Positions 9,945-20,827 of a DNA stretch of 64,000 nucleotides are shown here, in pieces. Under the pieces are notes generated by a model, which saw only the letters and a list, made by a program, of their open reading frames with translations, ran no database searches and was not told the DNA's origin. This DNA is from Daldinia sp. FL1419 (lineage: Eukaryota > Ascomycota > Sordariomycetes > Xylariales > Hypoxylaceae): contig MU623448.1 of NCBI GenBank assembly GCA_025201765.1, positions 62,001 through 126,000 of the forward strand. The letters are read 5' to 3'. A program made the translations under genes and the position numbers. How positions within the stretch are numbered: position 1 is the stretch's first letter; every line of letters starts with the position of its first letter.

Positions 9945-11923
9945 ATGGACCCCTACGAAGTGCCCACAATGGAGGGCCCGTCCATACAACCCAACAGCAA
10001 TCAAATCGATCGAGCCGACCAGGCCGACCAAGTCACATATGGGTCAATCGTCCCTGGCAACCTGGCTCGCAAGCCTACCAACTCGTTAGCTCGAAGTTCC
10101 ACCAAAGAGACAATTCGAGATCCGAATCTGGATGTCAACTTGCCCTACCGAACACTTTCTGGCGACGCCAACCTTTCGGAATATATCACAGAGACAGCTA
10201 GTGGTCAGATACCCGGTCCGGTAGAACCAGATGGCCAGAACCGCTACAAGCTCGTTACTTTCCTGCCAAACGACCCCGAGAACCCCAAGAACTGGTCGAA
10301 GGCTTACAAGTGGTACTGCACTATGGTCGTGGCTGCGACATGTTTCGTCGTAGCCTTCTCATCCAGCGTCGTCACGCCGGATATCGTCGGTGTAGCAGAT
10401 GAGTTTGGTGTCAGTGAAGAGGTTGCATTGCTCAGTATTACTCTGTTCGTTGTAGGATTCGGTGTCGGTAAGTGAAGTCCCCTTGAGGAAACAAGAAAAT
10501 GAAAATGAGATTAACAATCAAAAGGACCTATGATATTCGCCCCTCTATCCGAAATTTACGGAAGACGTATCATCTATGGAACAACACTACTAGTTGCCGT
10601 GGTCTTCATCATTCCCGGTGCCGTGGCGAAGAACATTGCTACTCTCCTAGTCGCCCGCGCTATCGACGGCATTGCCTTCTCCGCTCCTATGACACTTGTC
10701 GGCGGTACCCTAGCCGACCTTTGGAGGTCTGAGGAGAGAGGTATCCCGATGGCTGCCTTCTCTGCCGCCCCTTTTATTGGTCCTGCTGGTAAGTCCTCAC
10801 CCAATCAAAGACTTCCATTGATATGATTGGTCGCTAACTTACAACTACAGTCGGTCCCCTCGTTGGTGGTTTCTTATCTGATGCCGCTGGCTGGCGATGG
10901 CTTTACTGGATTCATTTGATCTTGGCTTTCGTCGTCTGGGTCTTGATCACATTCACCGTCCCCGAGACATACGCGCCCACGATTTTGGCCAAGCGAGCCA
11001 AGAAGATGCGCGAGCAGACCGGTCAGCAAGACTACGTTACAGAAGAAGATATCGACAAGCGACCTCTCGGTGAACGACTAGCCATCTTCTTGATTCGACC
11101 CTTCCAGCTTCTGTTTGGCGAGCTTATCGTCTTCTTAATCAGCTTGTATATGTCTGTACTATACGGTCTTCTGTACATGTTCTTCGTTGCCTTCCCTATC
11201 ATTTTCCAGGAAGGCAAGGGATACTCCGCTGGTATCACCGGTCTCATGTTGTAAGTACACTCTCGGCTTCTTCTAGTATAAGTCAATTGCTAACTTATAT
11301 CCAATAGCATTCCTCTAGCTGTCGGTGTCATTTGCTCAGCTATCTGTGCTCCCCTAGTCAACACCCACTACCGAAAACTTATCGCTAAGCACAACGGTCT
11401 TCCCCCACCAGAACTACGCCTTATCCCCATGATGTGCTCTTGCTGGTTCATCCCGATGGGTCTGTTCATCTTCGCGTGGACATCGTACCCCCGCCTTATC
11501 TGGGTCGGCCCTGCTCTCGGTGGCTTCCCCGTCGGTTTCGGCTTCATCTTCCTGTACAACAGTGCCAACAACTACCTCGTCGACGCTTACCAGCACCAAG
11601 CCGCCTCCGCCCTAGCTGCTAAGACATGTATCCGTTCATTCTGGGGTGCAGCGGTGGTTCTTTTCACTAACCAGATGTACGCTCGTCTAGGCTACGAATG
11701 GGCTACCACACTTCTAGCATTCATTTCTCTCGCTTGCTGTGGTATTCCCTTCCTATTCTGGACGTATGGTGAGCGTATCCGGCAAAAGAGCAAGTACGCT
11801 TATGCTGGTGATGAAGACGAGAAGATCGCAACCGCAAGCGAGGGTATCGGCCCGGTGGTTCGGGAAGATGATTCTGAAGATCAGGATCTCAGACGTGCGA
11901 GAAGCTACGTCAGCAACCCTTGA
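9945..11923 (+). CDS. MFS drug:H+ antiporter, DHA1 family (polyamine/multidrug exporter type)
   Basis: Plasma-membrane proton antiporter of the DHA1 (12-TM) family. Four exons (9945..10467, 10525..10788, 10851..11250, 11308..11923) with introns of 57, 62 and 57 nt give 600 aa. An acidic, Ser-rich cytosolic N-terminus of ~110 residues ends in DPENPKNWSKAYKW, the usual lead-in to TM1. Motif A of the TM2-3 loop reads PLSEIYGRR, and the antiporter motif in TM5 reads GPAVGPLVGGF; both are rebuilt only when the introns are removed. A long central loop with Arg/Lys and Asp/Glu separates the halves. It converges on the NRPS-like gene, 724 bp apart, so export of that enzyme's product is possible but unproven. 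Homologues export polyamines, azoles and similar compounds; the substrate here is unknown. Confidence 0.92.
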
Positions 11924-12647
11924 ACGCGGTCTTCATCTAATGAATAAGGCTTAATCCACACTCGAGAGGTATAGAATCTCAATCACGATTAGGTACCCAA
12001 AATTTAGAAGGTATCTAGCAGAAGCATGAGAGTAGCTATATACGTCGCTTGTAGCAGCGGGCGTAGGCTACTCGCAAGAAGAAGGAAAAGAGAAAAAAGC
12101 AGCTCCGCCCCGACGCACCATACCCATTTTACGCCGGGCTGAGGAGCTCAGAGCATCGGAGCATAAAGGCGTTTTCATCGGCGTTGCGCTGTTCGTCGTT
12201 TATAATGTAGACTGGGGAGGCAAGACATGATGACAAGGCAGGGCGCTCTTTGGGGTTTTCAGGAGCATTTTGGTCTTGGGACTTGAAGATAAAGGGGTGT
12301 CTATATTTTTGAGATACCACTGACAAGACGCATCGTGTCGCATTGGGTTAGAGCTAGACGCCGCTTATATGGCATGTAATATTGTATAATGAGCTAATAA
12401 GACATGAAGATTGAAAAGAGACGTTTGAATATTTCACGGGCTTCTATGATCTAGAAAAGTGAAGAGATTTTATATTTAATACGTAGGTACCCTAGGTAGC
12501 TAGGCGTCAACTAGGTAGGTTAGATAATTGTTTCCCTTCGATTTAATAAATACTCATTTTAAGCTATAGTTATTCTATAACCCTTCACCGTAGTTTTATG
12601 AAATATACATTCTAACAACTGTATTTAAAAGCATCGGAGATTACTTC
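11924..12647. terminator. Convergent 3' intergenic region
   Basis: Both flanking genes end here. It contains AT-rich sequence and the TAGGTACCCTAGGTAGCTAGG palindromic cluster near 12483-12520. No gene is seen; the 65-codon minus frame at 12129-12326 has no features. Confidence 0.45.
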
Positions 12648-15600
12648 TCAGAATCCCCAACGATCAACCCACAGCTTCATCCACTCCGTATTAACGGGCT
12701 TCAGCGCCCTCGCCGTCGGACTCGCGTGCAGGGTATTCTCAACGCGCCAGGTATAATCGTCTTCGCCCCCTTTGCTTCCGCCCGTACCCCCGTTCTTAGC
12801 ATTTCCATTTATAGCCCTCTTCACGCCCTCGCCCCCGTGGTGCGGCACGATCGACTTGTAGAAATCGAGCAGCTTCACTGCGGGATTATTCTGCGTGCTC
12901 GATTTCCGGTCGTAGCTGCTGCGCTCGAGAGCCTCGATCCATGTCTCCAGCGGAACAGTCTTGGGTGCAATGCCCTTTTCCTGTAGTGCAGGGACAAGAT
13001 CGGAGAAAGGCACAGCCTGCGGGTTTACAAGGTTGTAGACCTTTGCGCCTCTTGGCTTTGCGTTTCCGTCGGTGAAGTTGTCCTCGTCTTCGGGATGAGT
13101 TACCTCGTCAAGGACCTCGAGGATAATCTTACTGAGTTCGTCAACGGGAACCCACTCGATACGGCTACTCGTACCGAGGCTACGAGGTAGCATTCCCACG
13201 AACTTGGAGCTGCGAACTAGACTCGGGAACCACTCCCAGGGATTCCAAGCACCTCCCGCTGCGACAGGACCTGCAACCTGGCCGACACGCAAGACAGCGG
13301 CGCGTCGCTTACTCCCTTTCCCTAGCATCGCCCATGCGTCTAGGAGGCGCTCCCCAATGTACTTCGACTGGGCGTATCCCTGGCGCAGCACCAGCTCCGC
13401 CGGATCGGGTAGGACCTCTTCCGGAACATCCCTCGCCGCAGCCATTGCCGCCGAGATACTCGACACGAAGAGCACGGCAGGTTTATGCGTGCCATCTTGC
13501 GCAAGTTCCAATAGGTGTCCTAACCCCGCGACAGACGGCTCAAAGGACTGCAACGGGAGCAAGAAATTCACAGGCCAAGCATTGTGGATAATAGCCGTGG
13601 TCTCATGCAGAAGAACGCCGTAATCCGCAGGCGCTAGGCCTAGGCGCGGCGCCCCGAAATCTTTCACTGTCAGGAAAACCACGCGTCCGTTTGATTCCTG
13701 CGCTGGTGGTAGTCCGCGAGACTTCAACGCCGTGGCCTGCTTGGATGCTGCATCCGCAGCCCGATTCAGGCAGAAAATGCGGCGTACGCGAGATTCGGGT
13801 TGGGCCTGTAAGGCTGCGAGGAGGTAAGTGCCTAAGGAGCCCGTGGATCCCGTCAAGATGACGGCTTGGGGAGCGCGGGGATATCTGAAGCCCGAGAGGT
13901 ATTTGGCCAACATATCCGCAATGCCACCATGTGGGCTTTCTGTGCCGTTCTTACTGCTGCCGTCGCCGAGGTATGCGGATAGCGTATTAGCCAAGGACCT
14001 TGCAGTCGTAGAACTATATAAGAGACTAATCTGGATGCCGTGTAGAGTACCCTCGGGAATACCGTAGCTACGCAGAGCGGCCTTTAGCCGCGATACAGTC
14101 AGAGTAACGCCGTTGGAGTCGAGTCCACGTGCGAAGACGTCGGTATCAGCATCAATATCGCGAGAGTCGAGTGCCTGTTGAAACAACTGAGTGAGCACAG
14201 GCGTGAGGCCCTCGGGTGTTAGTGAGGTAATAGGCTCCAGGTCGCTAACTAAGATACCGCTCTCGACGCGTTCATAGAGTGCATCGATCTCGTTCTCATA
14301 TGCCTGTAGTGTAAGTTGCCTCTGAATGGTGCCCTTGCCCGCGCGTAAGAATGGTTTCTCCGCTCGGACGAACATGACAAGCTCTCGGGGGATCTGACCA
14401 AATTTCGGAGCAGACTTGTTGGCCTCTTGGATTGTAGGCCAAAGCCTCTCAAGCGCAGCGTGCGCCTCCTTGTCTGTCTTTGGAAGAAGATGCTCATAAA
14501 GCTCGACGAGCATGCATAGCCGGAACCGGTGAGAACCCCCCACGATAACACCACGTACGTCGGGGTGTGTAGTCACAATAGCCTCGAAATCAGTAGGGTC
14601 CATCTTGTATCCATTGGCCATAGCAACCCAGTTATCAGTGCGGCCACGGAAACGCCACCATCCAGGCTGACCAGGAACAGGAGAGAAGAGATCCTTTGTG
14701 CGATACTCGTCCTCCAAATCGGGATAGGATCGAAAGTATGCATAAAGACGGTCGATAGTCGGTGTGTAGGGAAAGACAAGTTCATAAAGCCCGGGAAGAA
14801 CCTCTTCCATACGCTGGCCGACCTCAACGAAACGGATCGCGTCCCAGTTCTCCGAGTTAGGTGAATAGTCCATATGCATCAAGGCGCCCTCTGTGCTACC
14901 AATAAGACTATATAGATGGGGTGTAACCTTGGCGACTCTGGCTCCAAGAACAGGATTGATAGGTCCGCCGACGTAGCCGATATGCTTGAGGCGTGATAAG
15001 GCTTCAAGGCCAGGCGGGTAGTTAAGCATATTCTCGATGGGCACGGCCGGACAGATAAGACTATTGGCGCCAGACTGGTTTATCACGTCCGTGATACTGG
15101 CGGGGCTAATGGGGACGTCGGGATGCATAAGAATAGCTGTCATTTCAGAATGAAGCCCACCCATGGTGATATACATGGCGCCGGCCTATACAAGTTAGGA
15201 CATGGGCCCATTTCCAAGTAATACACGAGTGAGTGGCTTACGTGTGACTGCGACCCGACAATGAGAACATCGTGGTTAATGAGCGTGCTGAATGTGTTCC
15301 TTTCCACATGGACACCTTTGGGAAGGACACCCCTCTCTAAGGGGGAGAATAGGCATTCGAAATGGGAATGTGTCCACCAAATCGGCTTTGGATGGCCTAT
15401 TACGAGCGAGGATGTGTTAGTTTCGATTGATAATAGGAACTAACATTAAGTAGAGCATGCTAGAAATGAAACAGAAGTCTAACCCGAAGTTCCAGAAGTG
15501 TGCAAACCCATGAATCGTTTAGTCTTGATTTCATCGTAGGTCTTATTGAAAGGAAAATCGGGAACAGGCTGGGGAGACAGGAGTTCCTCGAGCGACAAAC

Positions 15601-16003
15601 CCGGCCGAGAGGCCACATTTGGACTGGCTTTATCAATAAGTTCTGCGAGTGCCCCTGAAGACTCAGGTCCGTAGAGCAGGTGCTTAGCTCCCACCGTCTC
15701 GAACAATCGGAGGTTGGCTGAGACACGGTTGCTTAGAGATGGAAGCACCACGACTTTTCCAGTCTTCATAGCAGCTATGATCCATACTATGTAACGAGCA
15801 TCGCTTTGAGACATCCATATGAAATACTCGTCTGAAGGAAGATGTTCGGTGAGGAACCAGGCGGCCCTATTGACGGCATTGTCGAGTATAGCAAACGTCA
15901 CTTCGATGGGAGCACGATCCGGATGGCAGATTTTAATGAAAGGGCGCTTCTGAGTTATCCTTCTCTTGATGACATTCGGGATCAACTCGTGAAAGCCAGC
16001 CAT
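12648..16003 (-). CDS. NRPS-like adenylation-thiolation-reductase (carboxylic acid reductase type)
   Basis: Activates a carboxylic acid with ATP, holds it as a thioester on a phosphopantetheine arm and reduces it with NAD(P)H, usually to an aldehyde. Exons 15484..16003, 15242..15396 and 12648..15185 encode 1070 aa (introns 87 and 56 nt). The adenylation domain (about 1-525) has TSGTSGHPKPIWWTH across the first intron, GSTEG near 321, GRTDNW near 406 and GKGT near 518. The thiolation domain is near 570-630 with the attachment Ser in GLDSNG (about 582). The reductase domain (about 660-1070) has the nucleotide-binding GSTGSLG (about 671) and the YAQSK catalytic Tyr/Lys (about 829/833). No condensation domain is present. 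Length fits the fungal A-T-R class. The substrate is unknown, and the lysine-pathway alpha-aminoadipate reductase is much longer. Confidence 0.93.
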
Positions 16004-17552
16004 GGTTCTCGAAGCAAGCCAAAAAGGTCAGATAATAAAGATGAGAGAAGGTCTACGGCCACCTAGTTTGCTGGAAGAAGTCGAGTCTTGCCGTCTCTAA
16101 AAAGCTGGAACATTGTTACAAATATATCCTACACGGACTAACAAAAGGGCCCATCCCTTTTAAGTCGAGGTGTATATCGAATATCCTTTGTTCGAGGTAG
16201 GGACTAAACGTGCTAAGCATGTGCCGCTCTTTGACCTTTCTTGAACATGCCGGAGCTTTGAGGCAAGAGGATAGTTCCTTCGGATACGTACCGGAGATAT
16301 TAAGGTGGTAACGGACAAAAGCACACCCCTTATTCCCTGGTCAGTAGAACTTAGATGTATACATTTAGGAGGCGTTATAGGCGGAACATTATAGCAGCGG
16401 TTCTATTGTAGGTACTTCTACCTAGGTATACCTCCCTAAAGTAAATGGGATATGTAGGTACGTAGGGGTGAATTACCAGGATACTTAAATGCCGAACGAT
16501 CTCAGGGTAGTACTCGTTATGACGGGACGGTCCGAATAAACCAATCATTTCCCGGATAGCTTGTGAATAACCTAGATGGATCTGTATATTTGGTCGAAGT
16601 CAACGGGAATAAAGACGGGAATATTCAGGATATAACTCAATCTTAACGACAACATTGCGGCTTTCGTGTAACAATCCACGGGTATGCAAGCAGTAGAACT
16701 TGCCCAACCGCATAAAGACCCATCACAGATAATATAAAAATAATGGCACCTACGTATGCGCGCCTACGAGCATTACACCCGTTGGTATTCCCGGATCTTG
16801 GCATCACAGCTATGGGCTGCTCTTCCTCAAATGGGTATACCGCAGAACGTAAAGCGTGGATTGAATTGGAAGGACGGATGAGTTTATGCACATATTGCCT
16901 GATCAAGTTCCAGCATTCGCATCATGTTCATCTTCAAGGCGGAGTGCCAAAAGTAAGGCTCGGGTATAAGACAATCATATCGTCTTAGACGCCTAAACTT
17001 GATCGTGTGCCGTGCTGAAAGCTGAAAAGTAATCAAAATAATAACCCAAAGCCGAGTTTTTGCCCCGTTCCCTCGTGCTTACGTCCGTCTTGAGTAGTAT
17101 CGTAGTATCGTAGTTAGGTAGGTACCTTTTTTATCGAAACTTCAGTTAGCGAGCTATAGCGAATCTTTCGGTATCGAACACGTAGACCCATTTCTCTTGC
17201 ATCACTCTGCTTTGGGCATGATCCGTGGGTATCCGGCTCCCTGAAAGACCATGAGATCTTCATTCGGATCAAATCGGAGGTTTTGCAAGAAAATCGTCAC
17301 ATTTCATATAACGTAAAAACGGATAATATCATCGAATTCTCGTAAGCATTGTCGTGGTGGTTTAGTTGTCTAGTCGAACTGAAGGAGCCATTTACTCATT
17401 TTCCCTTCCACGCAAGCCAATACCAATGCCTCAAGGCAAATGCTCAACCCTTGTTCCTAATGAAAAACCAACAACTCCATTTCCGCAGTCGCATTGACGA
17501 TGCCTGACGAGAGATATCGTGGTAGGAAAGAAAGCCACACTCCGAACGGCGC
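16004..17552. other. Intergenic region upstream of NRPS-like gene
   Basis: Holds the NRPS-like promoter and the S29 3' flank. A minus frame at 16643-16906 has one hydrophobic stretch near its end, but the opposite strand is equally open and no family is recognised, so no gene is called. TAGGTAGGTACC motifs occur near 16410-16465 and 17115. Confidence 0.45.
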
Positions 17553-17877
17553 TTATCGGTGCTAGGTAGAGAGAGAGAGAAAGAGTTAGTCTGGCTGCCC
17601 ATGATCATGATTATCGTATTGTTGTCGACCCGTTCGTACCTTGACAAAGCCAATGTCGGAGGACTTCTCACGGAAGCACTGACGGCAGATGTTGAGGCCG
17701 TACTTGCGGATAAGACCAGCCTTGTGGGTGCAGACACGGCTATACATATGTTAGCTAATAATGGACTTCGTCGTGATGCAAGTCCCTCGAGAATTTCGAG
17801 ATACTCGAGACATACCAGCCACGAGAGCCCTTGCCGTAAGTTCGCGGGCGCGAGTTCCAGACGGATTCGTGAGACAT
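17553..17877 (-). CDS. rps29: 40S ribosomal protein S29 (uS14)
   Basis: Small zinc-binding protein of the ribosomal 40S head. The gene appears only after splicing. Exon 1 is 17816..17877 (ATG at 17877), exon 2 is 17640..17739, and exon 3 is just 17553..17561 (CAC CGA TAA). The introns are 76 and 78 nt with GTATGT..TAG and GTACGA..TAG ends. The product is 56 aa: MSHESVWNSRPR start, zinc ligands Cys21, Cys24, Cys39 and Cys42 (CRVC and CRQC), KYGLNICRQCFRE core and the invariant HR end contributed by the last exon. This length is exactly that of the family. It is transcribed divergently from the PDI gene, with 724 bp between the two start codons. Confidence 0.95.
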
Positions 17878-18601
17878 ATTGTCGGATGTGGTGTTGCGAT
17901 AACGGGGATCACGAACGTTCGGATTGCGTGGTGTTGCTGGATGTCGAACTACGATTCGGAAAACTTTCGCGGGTTTTTTTTTGGGAGGAATATGGATTGA
18001 AGAGTAGAAAATTGTGTGTGGTTCGCGTAAGGGCTACAGGGGTTTGGGCACTAGCAGCAAAAACTAGGTACCTTGGGTACGTACCTGTCCGCCTCTACCG
18101 CACCCGCGCACCTACCACTTTCTACTGTCCTTACATAATCTGATAACGATAACGATAAATGCTTGTGGCTTTTGAATTAGTAGTTGAAGTAGTGTAGCTA
18201 ATAAAGGTACATGCCAATTACATACTACCTAGTGTTTGCCACACACGTGCCTTATCCTTTTTTATCGATAATGCAGCTCGACTTTTGCCAGGGTTGCCAG
18301 GCTCTGCATTAAGCTATGATGCAGTGCAGTGCAGCGCAGTGCAGCCGGTACATGTATTCTCCCACTCCCTGTCTTGCCCGTTCTGCCCGTTGCAAAGTGG
18401 CATCTTCTGCTCTGTATTTCAAAGCAATCTCAATTCATGACCTACCAACCCTCTATTTTACGGTAGAATAGCACTATTTTTCCAATCCTCCTCCATTCTA
18501 CCGCATTAAGACCTATCGAGACCTATTTTCCCTTGATACCGTTCTCGTTGCAAATTTCTTTTTTCTTATATCACAAAGGATTGTGAAATAAGCAAATCAT
18601 A
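17878..18601. promoter_or_regulatory. Divergent promoter region between S29 and PDI genes
   Basis: Head-to-head start codons 724 bp apart. A run of overlapping TGCAG units (about 18318-18345) and several pyrimidine-rich stretches close to the PDI start are present. No coding sequence is supported here; the plus-strand frame at 17559-18143 is the antisense of S29. Confidence 0.5.
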
Positions 18602-19777
18602 ATGGTTTTAATCAAGAGCTTCGTGCTCGCCGGGCTAGCTGCCGCCGTAGCAGCTAAATCGGCAGTACTTGATCTCATCCCATCCAACTTCGACAAGGTC
18701 GTCCTTAAGTCTGGCAAACCTACGCTCGTCGAGTTCTTCGCACCTTGGTGCGGCCACTGCAAGAACCTCGCTCCCGTATATGAGGAGCTAGCTCAAGCTT
18801 TCGCTACTTCTAAGGATGTTCAGATTGCCAAGGTAGACGCCGATGCAGAGAGAGCCCTAGGCCAGAAGTACGGCGTCCAAGGGTTCCCTACTCTTAAATG
18901 GTTTGACGGTAAGAGCGACAAGCCAACCGATTACGAGGGCGGCCGGGATCTCGAGAGCTTGACCAAGTTCATCACGGACAAGACTGGCGTCAAGGCTAAG
19001 AAGAAGTTGGAGATGCCAAGCCAGGTAAACATGTTGACGGATGCCACCTTTAAAGAGATCATTGGAGGCGATAAGAATGTTCTTGTTGCTTTCACTGCTC
19101 CCTGGTGTGGTCGTAAGTGATATACAATGACCCAGTACGATTTCTAAAGCGCTAACTTCCTGGTAGACTGCAAGGCCTTAGCCCCTACCTGGGAAACCCT
19201 AGCCGAGGACTTTATCAACGAGCCCAACGTTGTGATCGCCAAGGTCGACGCCGAAGCCGACAACAGCAAGGCCACTGCTAGTGAGCAAGGTGTTACTTCT
19301 TACCCAACCATCAAATTCTTCCCCAAGGGCTCCACGGAAGGAGAACCCTACGCCGGTGGCCGAAGCGAGAAGGACCTCGTTAACTTCCTTAACGAGAAGA
19401 CCGGTACCCACCGTGTTCCCGGTGGCGGTCTCGATGCGACCGGAGGTACCATTGACGTCCTAAACCACATCGCATTGAAGTACGCTGCTGGTACCGACAA
19501 GTTGGCCGACCTAGCCGCCGAGGCTAAGAAGGTCGCCGCTGACCTAGCCGAGGATGCGCAATACAAGTATGCGCAATACTACATCAGGGTGTTCGACAAG
19601 CTCTCACAGAATGAGGGCTATGTTGCGAAGGAGTCAGCTCGCCTAGATGGTATTATCAAGAAGGGCGGTCTAGCTCCTTCTAAGCTGGATGAGCTGCAGA
19701 GCAAGACCAACATCTTGAAGCAATTCATCAAGAAGGTCGAGGAGGAGATCACAGGTAACGAGAAGGAGGAGCTATAG
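18602..19777 (+). CDS. tigA: Protein disulfide isomerase, ERp38/PDI-D type (two thioredoxin domains plus ERp29 C-terminal domain)
   Basis: ER oxidoreductase that forms and shuffles disulfides in secretory proteins. Exons 18602..19112 and 19167..19777 encode 373 aa. An N-terminal signal peptide (residues 1-18, ending AAVAAKS) precedes two thioredoxin domains with active sites APWCGHCKNL (Cys50/Cys53) and APWCGHCKAL (Cys169/Cys172). The 54-nt intron splits the His codon inside the second CGHC. An ERp29-like helical domain covers about 270-370. The protein ends in KEEL, a plausible variant of the KDEL/HDEL retrieval signal. It shares a promoter region with S29 and ends tail-to-tail with the HSBP1 gene 206 bp away. 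The symbol follows the Aspergillus orthologue class; the family call is firm. Confidence 0.93.
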
Positions 19778-19983
19778 TATGACTCGCCGTGAACAAAGCC
19801 AAATCGGGCGGGCGTGTTGTAGCATTTGTAACGAATAACGAAGAAAAGCGCGTAATCTGAAAGGCGCATTATTGTATAGTCTAGTTCTTGTAACGTCTGT
19901 CCTATACAAACCATGATGGACCAAACTATCCCCCTTAACGCCGTGCAATGCTTTGAATGATGCCCAGATACCTCCTGTCACTA

Positions 19984-20341
19984 TCACGTCCTAGGTGATG
20001 AGTTCGCGCCATTCTCTTCATTTGCTTGGAGCGAGGCTTCGAGGTTGTCTAGTCGGCGCGACATGTCATCCACTATGTCAGTGTTAATAACGGGAATTTA
20101 GGGTAGCCATGCGACGACCTCGGGTATCGATATAGGTCATTCTTACTCTTGGCGAAGATTTCGCTCGAGACGCCATCGAACTTGCTTGATAGGGAGTTTA
20201 GCAGCTCCTCAACGACCGTCGTCAGTTCGTCCGAGCTCTGAGTCGCGTTAGCCTGGAACCCGAGGGGTGGAGTTAATCGCAGGTAGATATCTATACATTG
20301 CCGGCCTGCTTCTTAGTATCTTCAGTCTTCTTGGACGACAT
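19984..20341 (-). CDS. Heat shock factor-binding protein 1 (HSBP1) homologue
   Basis: Short coiled-coil protein; in animals HSBP1 binds the heptad repeats of trimeric heat-shock factor and damps its activity. It is seen only after splicing: exons 20297..20341, 20147..20252 and 19984..20072 with introns of 44 and 74 nt. The 79-aa product starts MSSKKTEDTKKQ, carries the family core ELTTVVEELLNSLSSKFD then EIFAKMDDMSRRLDNLEA, and ends in a short polar tail. The second intron splits the Met codon of KMDDM. Head-to-head with the Dsc1/Tul1 gene, 486 bp between starts. The role in fungi is inferred from the family; the gene structure is well supported by the restored core motif. Confidence 0.92.
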
Positions 20342-20827
20342 TTTATAAGACAGAGTCTGTTTATAGGCGTAGAGCTTCTCGAGTTGTTGCTTGGCGTTTA
20401 CTTCTTCTCGTGCGCGACTACCGATTAATTATTCTAATAGAAGATAAAATTAAGTACGCGGCGCGTAGGTCACAAAGAATTAAATAGATAGGTACCTATA
20501 TAGGTACCTATATGTACCTACATACATGTACATACCCAACGGTGGGGGCTTATCGATTATGTACAATATGTCGTTTAACGGTCAAGCCCTCCACGAGTCC
20601 ACTGAAGCTCTCCAAACGTTTAGGTGCCTTTTAGGTCAGTCAAGTTTAGGTAATCGAATCCATCTCAACTGTCAGATATCATCCATCTTTCCATATTCCA
20701 AATTCTAACCAACAACCACCATATTCCATAAAGCAAAGATTCCTAGTCTCCCCATTTTTGGAGACTTCTACTAGAGAGATTGGAAGCTATGCAAGTGCCC
20801 TAAACACGATGGAAACGATACATTGCG
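20342..20827. promoter_or_regulatory. Divergent promoter region between HSBP1 and Dsc1/Tul1 genes
   Basis: Head-to-head start codons 486 bp apart. Contains a cluster of GTACCTATATAGGTACC palindromic repeats at 20490-20530. A 60-codon frame at 20526 has no coding features. Confidence 0.5.

Noticed and set aside
16643..16988. 87- and 81-codon frames on opposite strands
   Set aside because: Both strands are equally open; the one hydrophobic stretch is insufficient evidence.
17559..18143. 194-codon plus-strand frame with a hydrophobic start
   Set aside because: It is the antisense of the S29 exons and introns.
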